A stretch of 54,403 bases of DNA from Candidatus Cryptobacteroides faecipullorum (lineage in GTDB: Bacteria > Bacteroidota > Bacteroidia > Bacteroidales > UBA932): assembly GCA_017694885.1 (NCBI GenBank), contig JADIMH010000009.1:1-54403 (forward strand). Direction: 5' to 3'. Made by a program: the position numbers and the translations under genes. Below, one piece after another: positions 25,028 through 34,111 of the stretch. How positions within the stretch are numbered: position 1 is the stretch's first letter; every line of letters starts with the position of its first letter. The notes under the pieces were generated by a model. It did no database searches, was not told the DNA's origin, and was given only the letters and a program-made list of their open reading frames with translations.

Positions 25028-25960
25028 TCCCTTCAGGACATCTGCACGGGACTTGCTCCGGTTGACCAGCAGGACACCGGAAAAGACAAGAACCACTGCA
25101 ATGACTTTCAGAATATTGAAACTGTCCATCCCCCAGAATATGGCCACTGTGGTAGCGACTATCGGCTGGACGTAATTATACATCGCCACAAGTGTAGGAC
25201 GCAGGTTCTTCTGCCCGACAGGGACAAGAAGATAGCACAGGAACGTGCCGCAGAAAAGGATGAACCCGAGTCCTGCGAACTGGTCCAGAGGGACTTCACT
25301 CCACGGGGCGGAGATGAATTTCCCGACAGACAGAGGAAGCATCACGGCTGAAGCGAAAGTGAACATCCACTTCATGAGCGTCACAGGGGAATACCTGGAT
25401 ATGAGATCTTTGAAAAGGACGAGATAGACTGCATAGGAGCACTGAGCCAGCAGGCACAGGAGATCTCCGAGGATATTCGATGAAGCAGCCGAGCCATGTG
25501 CAGACGGCACCGCCCCGGGAATGAGCCTGTTTCCGAACACCAGAAGCAAGGCGCCTCCCAGACCGAGAGCCACACCGCCTGCCTTCATGAGCGTAATCGG
25601 CTCCTTCAGCCAGAGGGCTGCGAATATCATTGTCACTATAGGCAGGGAAGTCGTTATGATAGAGGCATCTACGGGAGAGGTCATCGATACGCCGGTAATA
25701 TACACCCCCTGGTTGCACACTATGGCGAACAGACCGGCTAAAAAGAGTTTCGGATAATCCTTTTTCCGGACTTTTTCACTACCGGCAAAGAGCGAGAAAA
25801 GCCAGAAAAGCACGGCAGCTCCGAAAATGCGGACATCCGTGACAACTATCGAACCTACCAGGCCTGCGGACATGACATATTTGGATACGGGAGCCATCGC
25901 TCCCCACATGACGCTGGCCGCAAGCATCGCCAGATGTCCTTTACCGAGATCCGTTGACAT
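25016..25960 (-). CDS. EamA/DMT-superfamily transporter
   Basis: This is a 10-TM inner-membrane transporter of the drug/metabolite family: two EamA repeats, with AMLAASVMWGAMAPVSKYVM in the first and LLCLLAQCSYAVYLVLFKDLI in the second; the first repeat ends in the family's LxEPIT-like segment (ALWLKEPITLMKAGG). It sits on the opposite strand inside the arginine cluster, between argD (3' overlap of 12 bp) and argF' (divergent). A role in amino acid export would fit the setting but is not shown by the sequence. Confidence 0.9.
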   Translation of the reverse strand: MSTDLGKGHLAMLAASVMWGAMAPVSKYVMSAGLVGSIVVTDVRIFGAAVLFWLFSLFAGSEKVRKKDYPKLFLAGLFAIVCNQGVYITGVSMTSPVDASIITTSLPIVTMIFAALWLKEPITLMKAGGVALGLGGALLLVFGNRLIPGAVPSAHGSAASSNILGDLLCLLAQCSYAVYLVLFKDLISRYSPVTLMKWMFTFASAVMLPLSVGKFISAPWSEVPLDQFAGLGFILFCGTFLCYLLVPVGQKNLRPTLVAMYNYVQPIVATTVAIFWGMDSFNILKVIAVVLVFSGVLLVNRSKSRADVLKGSDK

Positions 25961-25984
25961 ATACGTTTATTTTTTTTGCGGGCG

Positions 25985-25992
25985 CAAAAATA
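25985..25992 (-). promoter_or_regulatory. -7 box of the EamA transporter gene
   Basis: The minus strand reads TATTTTTG (TAnnTTTG), 24 bp before the ATG at 25960. It lies in the 54-bp gap shared with the divergent argF' gene; no convincing -33 TTG is seen. Confidence 0.45.
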
Positions 25993-26014
25993 GCAAATTT
26001 GAAATTAGGTTATC

Positions 26015-26965
26015 ATGAAAAATTTTACATCTATCCTCCAGCTCGGCAACATAAATGAAGCCGTCAGGAAAGCAGAATACGTCAAGGCGAACCCTTTCGC
26101 TGACCAGGAACTCGGCAGGAACAGGACTCTATTGATGCTGTTCTTCAACTCCAGTCTCCGCACCAGACTCAGCACCCAGAAAGCGGCCATGAACTTAGGG
26201 ATGAACGTGATGGTACTGGATGTGAACCAGGGGGCATGGAAACTCGAGACTGAGCGTGGCGTGGTGATGGACGGGGACAGGCCCGAGCATCTTTTAGAGG
26301 CTATTCCTGTGATGGGCTGCTACTGCGATGTGATAGGGGTAAGGTCTTTCGCGAAGTTCGAGAGCAAGGCCGACGACTACGGGGAGAAAATCCTGGAACA
26401 GTTCATAAAATACTCGGGCAAACCGGTCTTCAGTATGGAAGCAGCTACGAGGCATCCCCTCCAGACTTTCGCTGACATCATCACCATTGAAGAATACAGG
26501 AAAAAGGAGCGGCCGAAAGTGGTCATGACCTGGGCCCCGCATCCTAAAGCGCTCCCGCAGGCCGTCCCGAACTCATTTGCCGAAGGCATGCAGATGACCG
26601 GTTATGAATTTGTCATAACGCATCCGCACGGCTACGAGCTTGACCCGAAATTCGTCGGGAACGCAAAGGTCGAATACGATCAGGACAAGGCTCTGGAAGG
26701 AGCGGATTTCGTATATGCCAAGAACTGGTCGGCATACGAAGGGGAAAATTACGGCAAAGTGCTGAGCATGGACAGGTCATGGACAGTCGACAGCAGGAAA
26801 ATGGCCCTTACCGACAACGCGTATTTCATGCACTGCCTCCCGGTAAGAAGGAACATGATCGTAACCGATGACGTAATCGAGAGCCCGCAGTCAATCGTCA
26901 TTCCGGAAGCCGCGAACCGCGTAGTGTCGGCCCAGACCGTCCTGAAGGAACTGCTGAAAGGCTGA
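26015..26965 (+). CDS. argF': N-succinyl-L-ornithine carbamoyltransferase
   Basis: This enzyme carbamoylates N-succinyl-L-ornithine. The family motif FFNSSLRTRLSTQ (carbamoyl-phosphate binding) and HCLPVRRNMIVTDDV are present, and the whole sequence matches the Bacteroides fragilis SOTCase as I recall it. Pro90, in MDGDRPEHLL, is at the position that is Pro in SOTCases and Glu in acetyl-ornithine enzymes; this residue is reported to set acyl specificity. The 316 residues are complete. It is the only gene of the cluster that lies after the opposite-strand EamA gene, so it needs its own promoter. Confidence 0.93.
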   Translation: MKNFTSILQLGNINEAVRKAEYVKANPFADQELGRNRTLLMLFFNSSLRTRLSTQKAAMNLGMNVMVLDVNQGAWKLETERGVVMDGDRPEHLLEAIPVMGCYCDVIGVRSFAKFESKADDYGEKILEQFIKYSGKPVFSMEAATRHPLQTFADIITIEEYRKKERPKVVMTWAPHPKALPQAVPNSFAEGMQMTGYEFVITHPHGYELDPKFVGNAKVEYDQDKALEGADFVYAKNWSAYEGENYGKVLSMDRSWTVDSRKMALTDNAYFMHCLPVRRNMIVTDDVIESPQSIVIPEAANRVVSAQTVLKELLKG

Positions 26966-27040
26966 CAGCCCGGCAATTGATGTTCTTTTGAAAAGGCCTA
27001 CGGTTATCCGTAAAGATGCCTCCGGTCTATGCCTGGCATA

Positions 27041-27110
27041 ACCGGTCCGGACCGGTAAATCCCTCCCACACCTCCGGTGCGGGCCCCTCCCGCTCACGAG
27101 GTGAGTGGAG
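27041..27110. repeat. palindrome plus CCCTCCC-hairpin repeat after argF'
   Basis: A perfect 16-bp palindrome ACCGGTCCGGACCGGT (27041-27056) is followed by a CCCTCCC-type repeat (27061-27110) containing ACCTCCGGTGCGGG and GCTCACGAGGTGAG hairpins. The CCCTCCC and GTGCGGGC units match those in 23738-23776, so this is a related copy of a dispersed intergenic element. It lies within the 214-bp gap after argF' and may act as its terminator. Confidence 0.6.
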
Positions 27111-27179
27111 AAATCTGCATTATATTAATATTTTTCCAGCATTTTGTATACCTTTATGGTCGGAAAAAACGATATCAAC

Positions 27180-27698
27180 ATGAATAAGATTATTTTGTCC
27201 GCAATCCTGATTGTGCTGTCTGCCACCTGTATGCAGGCCTTTGCACAGAAGGCGGAGGACCGGGGAACATTCGAGATCGAATTGGCGACAAACCATTCTC
27301 AGGGGACATTCAGCCCGGGCATAAACGGCAGACTGTCTGTAGGATACGTTGTGCCTTCAGGGAAAGCGGGAGTATATCTGGACTGGGGAAGCGGTTGCGG
27401 TAATATTTCAGAGACAGCCCATACTGTCCTGATTTCCGGAGGACTGCCATGCTATACTGGTGAGCGGTTCTCCATCGTTCCGAAAGTCGGGCTTGGCATG
27501 GGAACAGCGGAGAACGGCGCCGGGGACAGGAAATACTATTATGCAGCAGCCCTGTCCGCCACATTGAGATACTATATCTCCAACAGTTTTTACTGCGGAT
27601 TCGATGCCAGGTTCGTTGGTCTGAACCGGTCTCCCGGTAAACAGGAAGGGTTCATGCACAACCCCGAATTCGGGATATGTATCGGATTGGTCCTATAG
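27180..27698 (+). CDS. secreted protein, probably a small outer-membrane barrel
   Basis: A Sec signal (MNKIILSAILIVLSATCMQAFA) precedes about 150 residues of alternating polar and hydrophobic strands: INGRLSVGYVVPSGKAGVYLDW, GERFSIVPKVGLGMG, YYYAAALSATLRYYI, SFYCGFDARFVGL, ending in FGICIGLVL. This pattern fits a small porin-like or OmpW/OmpA-like barrel, but I do not recognise a family. I use the ATG at 27180; the frame is open back to 27144, but that extension would place extra residues before the signal peptide. Gap to the next gene: 37 bp. Confidence 0.65.
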   Translation: MNKIILSAILIVLSATCMQAFAQKAEDRGTFEIELATNHSQGTFSPGINGRLSVGYVVPSGKAGVYLDWGSGCGNISETAHTVLISGGLPCYTGERFSIVPKVGLGMGTAENGAGDRKYYYAAALSATLRYYISNSFYCGFDARFVGLNRSPGKQEGFMHNPEFGICIGLVL

Positions 27699-27735
27699 AA
27701 CTTCTTGCATCGGGACATTTAAACAAATTTATAGG

Positions 27736-28512
27736 ATGAAACCGATATTTGCATTGATCTGCATATTGTTGGGCGTTGCTCCGGCATTTGCGATAAAGCC
27801 GGAGAAGACATATCGCTATACCCCGGAGCAGTTCTCTATGGAATATGAGGAACTGAAGATAGACACAAGTGATGGCGCAACCCTTAATGTATGGCACCTG
27901 CCGTCAGAGGAGACAGGCATCCCGGTCATCATTTCCCAGTCCGATGCGGGGAACATGGGGTACTGGCTGTATATGGGAGCATATTTCCAGGCATGCGGAC
28001 TGGACGTGTGGCTGTATGACTACCGCGGATTCGGGGGAAGCAGCGAATTTGAAATCGACAGGGACTGTCTGTTCCATAATGAATTCGTGGCAGACCTTGC
28101 TGCGGTAGCAGGCTATGTCTATAAAAAGACGTCAGCAGCTCCGGTATTGCTCGGTCTTTCCATGGGGACCATCATTATAAATGAATATCTGAAAGACACC
28201 GATATTCCTGTCACGCACGTAATATATGACGGCTATGCAGGAAATCCCGCAGAATGGGTAAATAAACTCAAGGCAAACGGAAAAGACGTAAAACTCCCTG
28301 ACGGTTATCTGCCGGGAAAGCATAAAAACAGACGTCTGAAAACATTATATATTGTCGGATTGAAAGACGGGTATTCTTCTGTCAGTGACATCCCGTTCAG
28401 GAAATCAAAGAAAACAACGGTAAAGACATTCGACAGCGGCCACATATCGTCTTTCAACCAGTATCCTGAAGAATATACTGTCGAAATCCTGAATTTTCTG
28501 ATTGATAAATGA
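27736..28512 (+). CDS. exported alpha/beta hydrolase
   Basis: A signal peptide (MKPIFALICILLGVAPAFA) precedes an alpha/beta-hydrolase fold. The nucleophile is Ser142 in the elbow GLSMGT; the oxyanion region is SQSDAGNMGYW, YDYRGFGGSS follows the usual strand-turn, and the final His is in FDSGHISSFNQYPEE. The 258 residues fit a serine peptidase or esterase of the S9/BEM46-like type. It probably forms a unit with the preceding barrel-like gene. The substrate is unknown. Confidence 0.8.
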   Translation: MKPIFALICILLGVAPAFAIKPEKTYRYTPEQFSMEYEELKIDTSDGATLNVWHLPSEETGIPVIISQSDAGNMGYWLYMGAYFQACGLDVWLYDYRGFGGSSEFEIDRDCLFHNEFVADLAAVAGYVYKKTSAAPVLLGLSMGTIIINEYLKDTDIPVTHVIYDGYAGNPAEWVNKLKANGKDVKLPDGYLPGKHKNRRLKTLYIVGLKDGYSSVSDIPFRKSKKTTVKTFDSGHISSFNQYPEEYTVEILNFLIDK

Positions 28513-28623
28513 ATCTGCATTCAATGTCATGCACAGGAAAGACTGGGACAGGACAGCCAACCTTCCAGATAGGCATGTCGCCAAAACATTCATTATCAAC
28601 ACATTACCCAACAACATATATGA

Positions 28624-28651
28624 ACGGTCCCTCTCTGCGTGACGGGACCGT
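28624..28651 (+). terminator. hairpin after the alpha/beta hydrolase
   Basis: ACGGTCCC (28624-28631) and GGGACCGT (28644-28651) form a perfect 8-bp stem with a 12-base loop. No T run follows. It could also be an edge of the decayed element next to it. The 28513-28714 gap otherwise shows nothing supported. Confidence 0.35.
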
Positions 28652-29347
28652 CCTAATGAAGCAACGTTCAAACAACTAAAAATAAAGCACATACAAAGAA
28701 TTCTATTAGGAAGGTTGAAATGTGTGGAGTATGCGGCGAAGGTTTACGATTCGGGGTCCCGCCGGGGCGGGGACTACGACATAGAACAGGTGTACTTCAT
28801 CGGCATCCTCGGGAGGGACAGGATTTTCGAGAGGTGCGGGCCTGAATGGGAAGACAGGTACATATCCGAATACACTTTCCGGGAAAAACACACGGGAGAA
28901 ATACCGGATGAAAGTATTTCGCTTATCTTTGTGGAGCTGGACCGTTTCGTCAAACCGCTTGACGAGTGCAACAGCCTGACCTATAAATGGTGCTACGCCC
29001 TGAAATACGTCGGGAAACTGCATGAGCTTCCGGAAGGGCTTCGGGTGCAGGCGTTCGGGCGTCTGTTTGCGGCATGCGAGATAGCAAGGTTCAGCAGGGA
29101 CAAGAAACTCCAATACGAGAAGGATATGATAACCGAACGAGACTATAGGAACATTCTGGAGACAGCCAGGGAGAACGGGTTCGCTGCCGGGAAAACTGCA
29201 GGTCTTGCCGAAGGAAAGGCCGAAGGGAAAGCCGATGTCGCGCGGACCATGTTGACGATGGGACTGTCGGACGAGGTGATACTACAAGCCACGGGACTGT
29301 CAGAGGCTGAACTTGCCGGACTGAAGGAAAATATTCATCAGGTATGA
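28643..29347 (+). pseudogene. 5'-truncated PD-(D/E)XK (Rpn/transposase-type) nuclease remnant
   Basis: The frame has no credible start: it is open from 28643 after a TGA, and its first usable codon is a TTG at 28715. Recognisable family sequence begins at VEYAAKVYDSGSRRGGDYDIEQVYFIGILGR and runs through IFVELDRFVKPLDE, FGRLFAACEIARFSRDKK and a C-terminal coiled Ala/Gly/Glu/Lys repeat (GLAEGKAEGKADVARTM). Full-length family members carry roughly 90-100 more N-terminal residues holding the nuclease D and ExK core; those are absent. The remainder is uninterrupted, so the truncation is probably recent or the C-terminal part is retained. Confidence 0.75.
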
Positions 29348-29386
29348 AAAGCCCAATAATTAAGAATCAATAAGATACAAAAAGGC

Positions 29387-30754
29387 TCACAGGAAGACTT
29401 CGGACAGGGTCGGGTGCGGATGGATGAGGGATTCAAGCCGGTGCAGGGTGGCTCCGCATGACATCAGGGCTGCGATTTCCTGGATCAGATCCGAAGCATG
29501 GGGGCCCATCAGATGACATCCGAGAATCCTGCCGTCAGCATATCCCGAAGGCAGTCCGTCCGGGCCCGCTCCCGCAGCGACAATTATCTTACAGATACCG
29601 TCGGTCTGCCCCATGCAGACAGCCTTGCCGTTGGAGCGGAAGAAGGTCTTGCGGCTGGTGTACGGAATCCCCTGCTCCCTGCACTGCTGCTCGGTAAGTC
29701 CGACACACGCGGCCTCAGGGGTAGTAAACACGGCGGAAGGCATGAGAGACAGATCGATATCGTTTTCAATGCCGCATATATGGTCAAGGGCTTTGCGACC
29801 CTGCGCAACTGCCTCATGGGCAAGCATATAGCCTCCTGTAACATCACCTATGGCATAGATATGAGGTACGCTGGTCTGCATGTTTCCGTCCACTTCTATG
29901 CCTTTTGGTGTCATCGCGATGCCTATATCACTGAAATTCATCGCATCCGTATCTGCCCTGCGCCCCACAGCGACAAGGACCTTGTCGGCACAGACAGACT
30001 CGCCCCGCCCTTTCAGGTCATATCTGACCTCAAGGCCGCTTTCTCCTCGCTCTATGGCCTGCACCATAGCCTGGTTGACGATAGTCATACCGGATTTTGA
30101 AAGGCTCTGTTTCAGGCGTTTGGCTATATCAGTATCAAAGCGAGGGAGTATCTCGCGGCAGTATTCAAGTATGGTAACCTGCACACCGAAGGCGGCCATA
30201 ACCGAAGCCAGTTCAAGCCCGATGACCCCGGCTCCGATTATACAGAGACGTCCTGGCAGGGAGTCCATGCCGAGAAGCTCGCGCGAAGTGATGACATCCG
30301 GATCATCCGCACCCGGGACCGGAGGCACATACGCTTTGGAGCCTGTAGCGATTATTATGTCCGACGCCGTGTATCCGGTATCACCGACTATGACCGTATC
30401 AGAGGATTTGAAAGCCGCCCTGCCATGCACCAGGGTGATGAGCTTGTGTCCGAGCAGCGTCTCCACTCCGCCGCGGAGCTGCTCCACGACAGCGTTTTTC
30501 CGCTCCATTACCGCACGGAAATCCACTTCGCATCCGCCTGATTTCACTCCGAATGTGCCGGACTCCCTTATTTCGCGGACTATTTCCGCACTGCGGCACA
30601 GCGACTTGGTCGGTATGCACCCTTCGTTCAGGCAGGTGCCGCCGACATGGCCGGCCTCGATTATCGTCACGGATTTTCCTCTGGAGGCTGCCAGGAGGGC
30701 GGTTTCATAACCGCCCGGGCCGGCTCCGATTATTATTATGTCTGATCGGTTCAT
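29387..30754 (-). CDS. lpd: dihydrolipoyl dehydrogenase (E3 / L protein)
   Basis: This flavoprotein reoxidises dihydrolipoamide with NAD. It has the FAD-binding IIIGAGPGGYETALLAA, the redox disulfide in GGTCLNEGCIPTK, the NAD-binding GAGVIGLELASVMAAFG, VGRRADTD, PHIYAIGDVTGG, and the C-terminal HPHPTLSEVF holding the catalytic His. As the last gene of the glycine cleavage operon it most likely serves as the L protein of that system. It starts 46 bp after gcvPB. Confidence 0.96.
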   Translation of the reverse strand: MNRSDIIIIGAGPGGYETALLAASRGKSVTIIEAGHVGGTCLNEGCIPTKSLCRSAEIVREIRESGTFGVKSGGCEVDFRAVMERKNAVVEQLRGGVETLLGHKLITLVHGRAAFKSSDTVIVGDTGYTASDIIIATGSKAYVPPVPGADDPDVITSRELLGMDSLPGRLCIIGAGVIGLELASVMAAFGVQVTILEYCREILPRFDTDIAKRLKQSLSKSGMTIVNQAMVQAIERGESGLEVRYDLKGRGESVCADKVLVAVGRRADTDAMNFSDIGIAMTPKGIEVDGNMQTSVPHIYAIGDVTGGYMLAHEAVAQGRKALDHICGIENDIDLSLMPSAVFTTPEAACVGLTEQQCREQGIPYTSRKTFFRSNGKAVCMGQTDGICKIIVAAGAGPDGLPSGYADGRILGCHLMGPHASDLIQEIAALMSCGATLHRLESLIHPHPTLSEVFL

Positions 30755-30800
30755 ATAGACACGGTTTTAAAAAAGATCCCTGGATGACATTACCGGCGGG

Positions 30801-32252
30801 CTACTGCATATCCGAGTATTTCAGCACCGGATGCGTAGCCGCGGAGGTCTCGTCCGGGCGGCCGACCGGAGTATTGTGCGGAGCCGAGCGGAGCATTTCA
30901 GGATCCGACTTGGCTTCCTCCGCGATTTTCCTCATTACTCCGATAAAAGCATCCAGAGTCTCTTTCGATTCCGTTTCCGTCGGCTCTATCATCATGGACT
31001 GGTGGAAAAGCAGAGGGAAATAGACGGTAGGGGCATGGAAGCCATAGTCCAGCAGTCTCTTTGCTACATCTAAAGTAGTGACCCCGTTGTCCTCGGCCAG
31101 ACCGTCGAACACGAACTCATGTTTACAGAGACCTTTTATCGGAAGCTTGTAGCAGTCTTTCAGGCTTTCCTTTATATAGTTCGCGGCCAGCACGGCATAC
31201 GGGCCGACATTCTTCACGTTCTGTTTTCCCAGCATCAGGATATAGGCGTATGCTTTCAGCAGGACTCCGAAATTCCCCATAAAGCCGGAAATCCTCCCGC
31301 ATGAATCCTTGTCGGTCAGCAAGGCATATTTTCCGTCATTCTTCCTGACCACGCGCGGATACGGCAGACAGTGCGCAAGTGCGGATGTAACTCCCACCGG
31401 GCCGGAACCCGGACCTCCGCCGCCGTGTGGGGTAGAAAATGTCTTGTGCAGGTTCAGGTGCATGATGTCGAAGCCCATATCGCCAGGACGCACCTGCCCC
31501 AGGAGGGCGTTCATATTGGCCCCGTCATAATAAAGCAGGCCCCCGCATCCGTGGACAAGGTCGGCTATTTCACGCACATGGGTTTCGAAAAGGCCGAGAG
31601 TATTGGGGTTGGTCATCATTATCCCTGCGACACTGTCATCGAGCAGGCCTTCAAGCGCCCCGACATCGATGGTCCCGTCTTCAAGGGACCTGACCTGCAC
31701 TACGGAGAGGCCGCAGACGGCTGCACTTGCAGGGTTGGTCCCGTGTGCACTGTCCGGGACGATGACTTTCGTCCTGCCGCTGTCTCCTCTCAAACGGTGG
31801 TACTGCCTCATTATCATCAGACCGGTAAGCTCCCCGTGTGCCCCTGCAAACTGGTTCAGCGAAAAATCCGACATGCCGGTGAGGGTGGCAAGCGCCTTGG
31901 ACAGGTCATAGTACAGTTTCAATGCCCCCTGTACTGTCCATTCGGGCTGGAGAGGATGAAGGGCGGAGAATCCCGGCATTGAAGCCACCAGTTCGTTGAT
32001 TTTCGGATTGTATTTCATCGTGCAGCTGCCAAGAGGATAGAAGCCGGTATCCACCCCGAAGTTCATTTGGGAAAGGTTCGTATAATGCCTGACGACATCA
32101 GGTTCGCTTACCTGGGGAAGTCCTGCCGGGGTCTTTCGCCGCAGGTCTTCCGGCAAGGCATCAGCCGTGACTCCCCACGGATTTTCAGGAAGGGAATATC
32201 CGCTGCGGCCCGGCTTCGACAGGTCAAAGATCAATTTATTATAGTACTTCAT
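30801..32252 (-). CDS. gcvPB: glycine dehydrogenase (decarboxylating) subunit 2
   Basis: This is the PLP-carrying half of the split P protein. The PLP Lys270 lies in MHLNLHKTFSTPHGGGGPG, with SGMxNAxHG-like region FAGAHGELTGLMIM and YDGANMNALLG. I chose the ATG at 32252 (MKYYNKLIFDLSKPG): a frame reaching 32429 overlaps gcvPA and encodes unrelated sequence. It starts 22 bp after the end of gcvPA and is the family's normal length (483). Confidence 0.96.
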   Translation of the reverse strand: MKYYNKLIFDLSKPGRSGYSLPENPWGVTADALPEDLRRKTPAGLPQVSEPDVVRHYTNLSQMNFGVDTGFYPLGSCTMKYNPKINELVASMPGFSALHPLQPEWTVQGALKLYYDLSKALATLTGMSDFSLNQFAGAHGELTGLMIMRQYHRLRGDSGRTKVIVPDSAHGTNPASAAVCGLSVVQVRSLEDGTIDVGALEGLLDDSVAGIMMTNPNTLGLFETHVREIADLVHGCGGLLYYDGANMNALLGQVRPGDMGFDIMHLNLHKTFSTPHGGGGPGSGPVGVTSALAHCLPYPRVVRKNDGKYALLTDKDSCGRISGFMGNFGVLLKAYAYILMLGKQNVKNVGPYAVLAANYIKESLKDCYKLPIKGLCKHEFVFDGLAEDNGVTTLDVAKRLLDYGFHAPTVYFPLLFHQSMMIEPTETESKETLDAFIGVMRKIAEEAKSDPEMLRSAPHNTPVGRPDETSAATHPVLKYSDMQ

Positions 32253-32274
32253 ATTACTCGTCGGTTGAAAGGTT

Positions 32275-33600
32275 CTATATGACTGTGCGGATGACGGCAA
32301 GCAGCCGGTCGATCTCTTCGCGGGAACGCTTCTCGGTGACACAGAAGGAAACATAGCCCTCTTCGGTCTGGAGAGGAGCGAAAAAACCTTCTTCCGCAAG
32401 AGCCCTCTGGAGCTGGTCCGCAGGCACATCGGTCTTCAGTACAAACTCCTTCAGGAAAGGCTTGTCGAACACTTCTTCAAAACATCCCGTAGCGATCAGC
32501 CTGTCATTCAGATAATGCGCCCCAGCGTATGAAAGGTCATTGACCTTCTTGAGCCCTTCATCCCCCATAAGCGACATATACACAGTGGCATAGAGTGCCA
32601 TAAGGGACTGGTTCGAACAGATGTTGCTGGTAGCCTTCTCCCGGCGGATGTGCTGCTCGCGGGCCTGGAGCGTGAGGACGAAAGCCCTGCGGCCCTGCGC
32701 ATCGCGTGTAGCGCCCACGATACGGCCAGGAAGCTTACGCATATATTCCTTGCGGCAGGCAAGGAAACCTGCATAAGGACCGCCGAAAGACAGCGGCATG
32801 CCGAGTGTCTGGGCATCCCCGCAGGATATGTCTGCTCCCCATTCACCAGGCGACTTCAGGACAGCCAGTGAAGAAAGATCGGAATATACGGCCAGCAAGG
32901 CACCTCCGGCATGTACCGCATCCGCAAATCCGGAAAGGTCCTCGATAATGCCGAACCTGTTTATACCAGGCACGAGGACTCCGGCCACATCTCCGGAAGC
33001 AAGTTCCTGCGCGAGAGACGCTGCAGATGTCTGTCCGCCCTCCTGCCCTATCATGGACACTTCCATGCCATGATAGTCCGCATAGGTTCTGACCACGGCG
33101 AGGACCTGCGGCAGGAGTGTGGAAGAAAGCAGGATACGGTGCCTGCGGCGTAAAGCGGCTACACTCATCATCATGGACTCGGCTGCAGCTGTAGGGCCGT
33201 CGTACATGGAGGCATTGGCACAGTCCATACCTGTAAGAGAACAGACCATGCTCTGGAACTCGAAGATATACCGCAAAGTACCCTGGGAGATTTCAGCCTG
33301 GTATGGAGTGTAGGCAGTCTGGAACTCCGAACGGGAAAGAAGATACTGTATCACGGCAGGGGCATAATGGTCATAGGCACCTCCACCGCAGAAGACCGTA
33401 AGCTTTTTGTCGAGAGCGTCCAGCCGGCGGAATTTCTCCAGAACCTCCATTTCCGACATGGCATCGGGAAGATTGAATTCACCCTTGAACATGAATTCCT
33501 CCGGTACATCGGAGAAAAGGTCTTTGAGAGAAACGGCACCGGCCCGCTCCAGCATCCGTTTCAGGTCTTCTTCAGTATGAGGAAAATACGGACATCCCAT
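32275..33600 (-). CDS. gcvPA: glycine dehydrogenase (decarboxylating) subunit 1
   Basis: This is the other half of the split P protein and forms the P complex with GcvPB. It has the family opening YFPHTEEDLKRMLERAG, YTPYQAEISQGTLRYIFEFQ, DCANASMYDGPTAAAESM, and SFGGPYAGFLACRKEYMRKLPGRIVG. The length (441) is normal. It starts 3 bp after gcvH ends. In the operon order H-PA-PB-L, the split P form matches that seen in many Bacteroidota. Confidence 0.97.
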   Translation of the reverse strand: MGCPYFPHTEEDLKRMLERAGAVSLKDLFSDVPEEFMFKGEFNLPDAMSEMEVLEKFRRLDALDKKLTVFCGGGAYDHYAPAVIQYLLSRSEFQTAYTPYQAEISQGTLRYIFEFQSMVCSLTGMDCANASMYDGPTAAAESMMMSVAALRRRHRILLSSTLLPQVLAVVRTYADYHGMEVSMIGQEGGQTSAASLAQELASGDVAGVLVPGINRFGIIEDLSGFADAVHAGGALLAVYSDLSSLAVLKSPGEWGADISCGDAQTLGMPLSFGGPYAGFLACRKEYMRKLPGRIVGATRDAQGRRAFVLTLQAREQHIRREKATSNICSNQSLMALYATVYMSLMGDEGLKKVNDLSYAGAHYLNDRLIATGCFEEVFDKPFLKEFVLKTDVPADQLQRALAEEGFFAPLQTEEGYVSFCVTEKRSREEIDRLLAVIRTVI

Positions 33601-33603
33601 AAT

Positions 33604-33987
33604 CTAAAGGTTTTCACAGTATTCAGCGTATGCCTTGGCATCCATGAGATTGTCAAGCTGGGACGGTTCAGACATCTCCACCTTGATTATCCATGTCCCG
33701 TACGGCTTTTCATTCAGCAGTGAAGGAGAATCCTCCAGTCCGGAGTTGACATCCACGACTGTACCCGATACAGGAGAGACAAGGTCGCTTGCGGCTTTCA
33801 CACTTTCCACGGCGCCGAACTCCTCCCCGGCATTCACCTGGTCGTCCTGCTGCGGCATATCCACATAGACAACACTGCCAAGAGCCTCCTGTGCGTAATC
33901 CGTTATACCTACAAATGCAGTATTCCCTTCTACTTTTACCCATTCATGGGACTGGCTGTAGTAAAGCCCTTCTATTGTCTTTGACAT
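33604..33987 (-). CDS. gcvH: glycine cleavage system H protein
   Basis: This is the lipoyl carrier that shuttles the aminomethyl group between P, T and L proteins. Lipoyl attachment is at Lys64 in FGAVESVKAASD, with SHEWVKVEGNTAFVGITDYAQEALG at the N-terminus. The 127 residues are complete. A lipoate ligase is in the same operon, which would supply its cofactor. A 124-bp gap separates it from gcvT upstream. Confidence 0.98.
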   Translation of the reverse strand: MSKTIEGLYYSQSHEWVKVEGNTAFVGITDYAQEALGSVVYVDMPQQDDQVNAGEEFGAVESVKAASDLVSPVSGTVVDVNSGLEDSPSLLNEKPYGTWIIKVEMSEPSQLDNLMDAKAYAEYCENL

Positions 33988-34111
33988 AATTGTATTGATT
34001 TATTGGTTATTCATTCATTATTTGCCTGCCGAAGAGCCTCCGGTTCCTGACACCGGAAACCTCCCGTAGGGATGACTTGCAAAACTGATTCTCCGATCCG
34101 TCAGGAATGCG
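33988..34111 (-). other. 124-bp gap between gcvT and gcvH
   Basis: This gap is larger than the others in the operon. It holds one small hairpin on either strand, TCCGG (34039-34043) with CCGGA (34053-34057). I looked for a glycine riboswitch and did not find its conserved core. No promoter is convincing. It may hold an RNA processing or attenuation site. Confidence 0.3.

Noticed and set aside
28529..28645. A 38-codon ATG frame between the hydrolase and the nuclease remnant
   Set aside because: No signal, domain or promoter, and it ends inside a hairpin; probably chance.
32253..32429. Upstream extension of gcvPB to 32429
   Set aside because: The extra residues overlap the end of gcvPA, are unlike the family, and the Met at 32252 matches the normal N-terminus.
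33988..34111. Glycine riboswitch in the gcvT-gcvH gap
   Set aside because: The conserved core bases could not be found, only a short hairpin.
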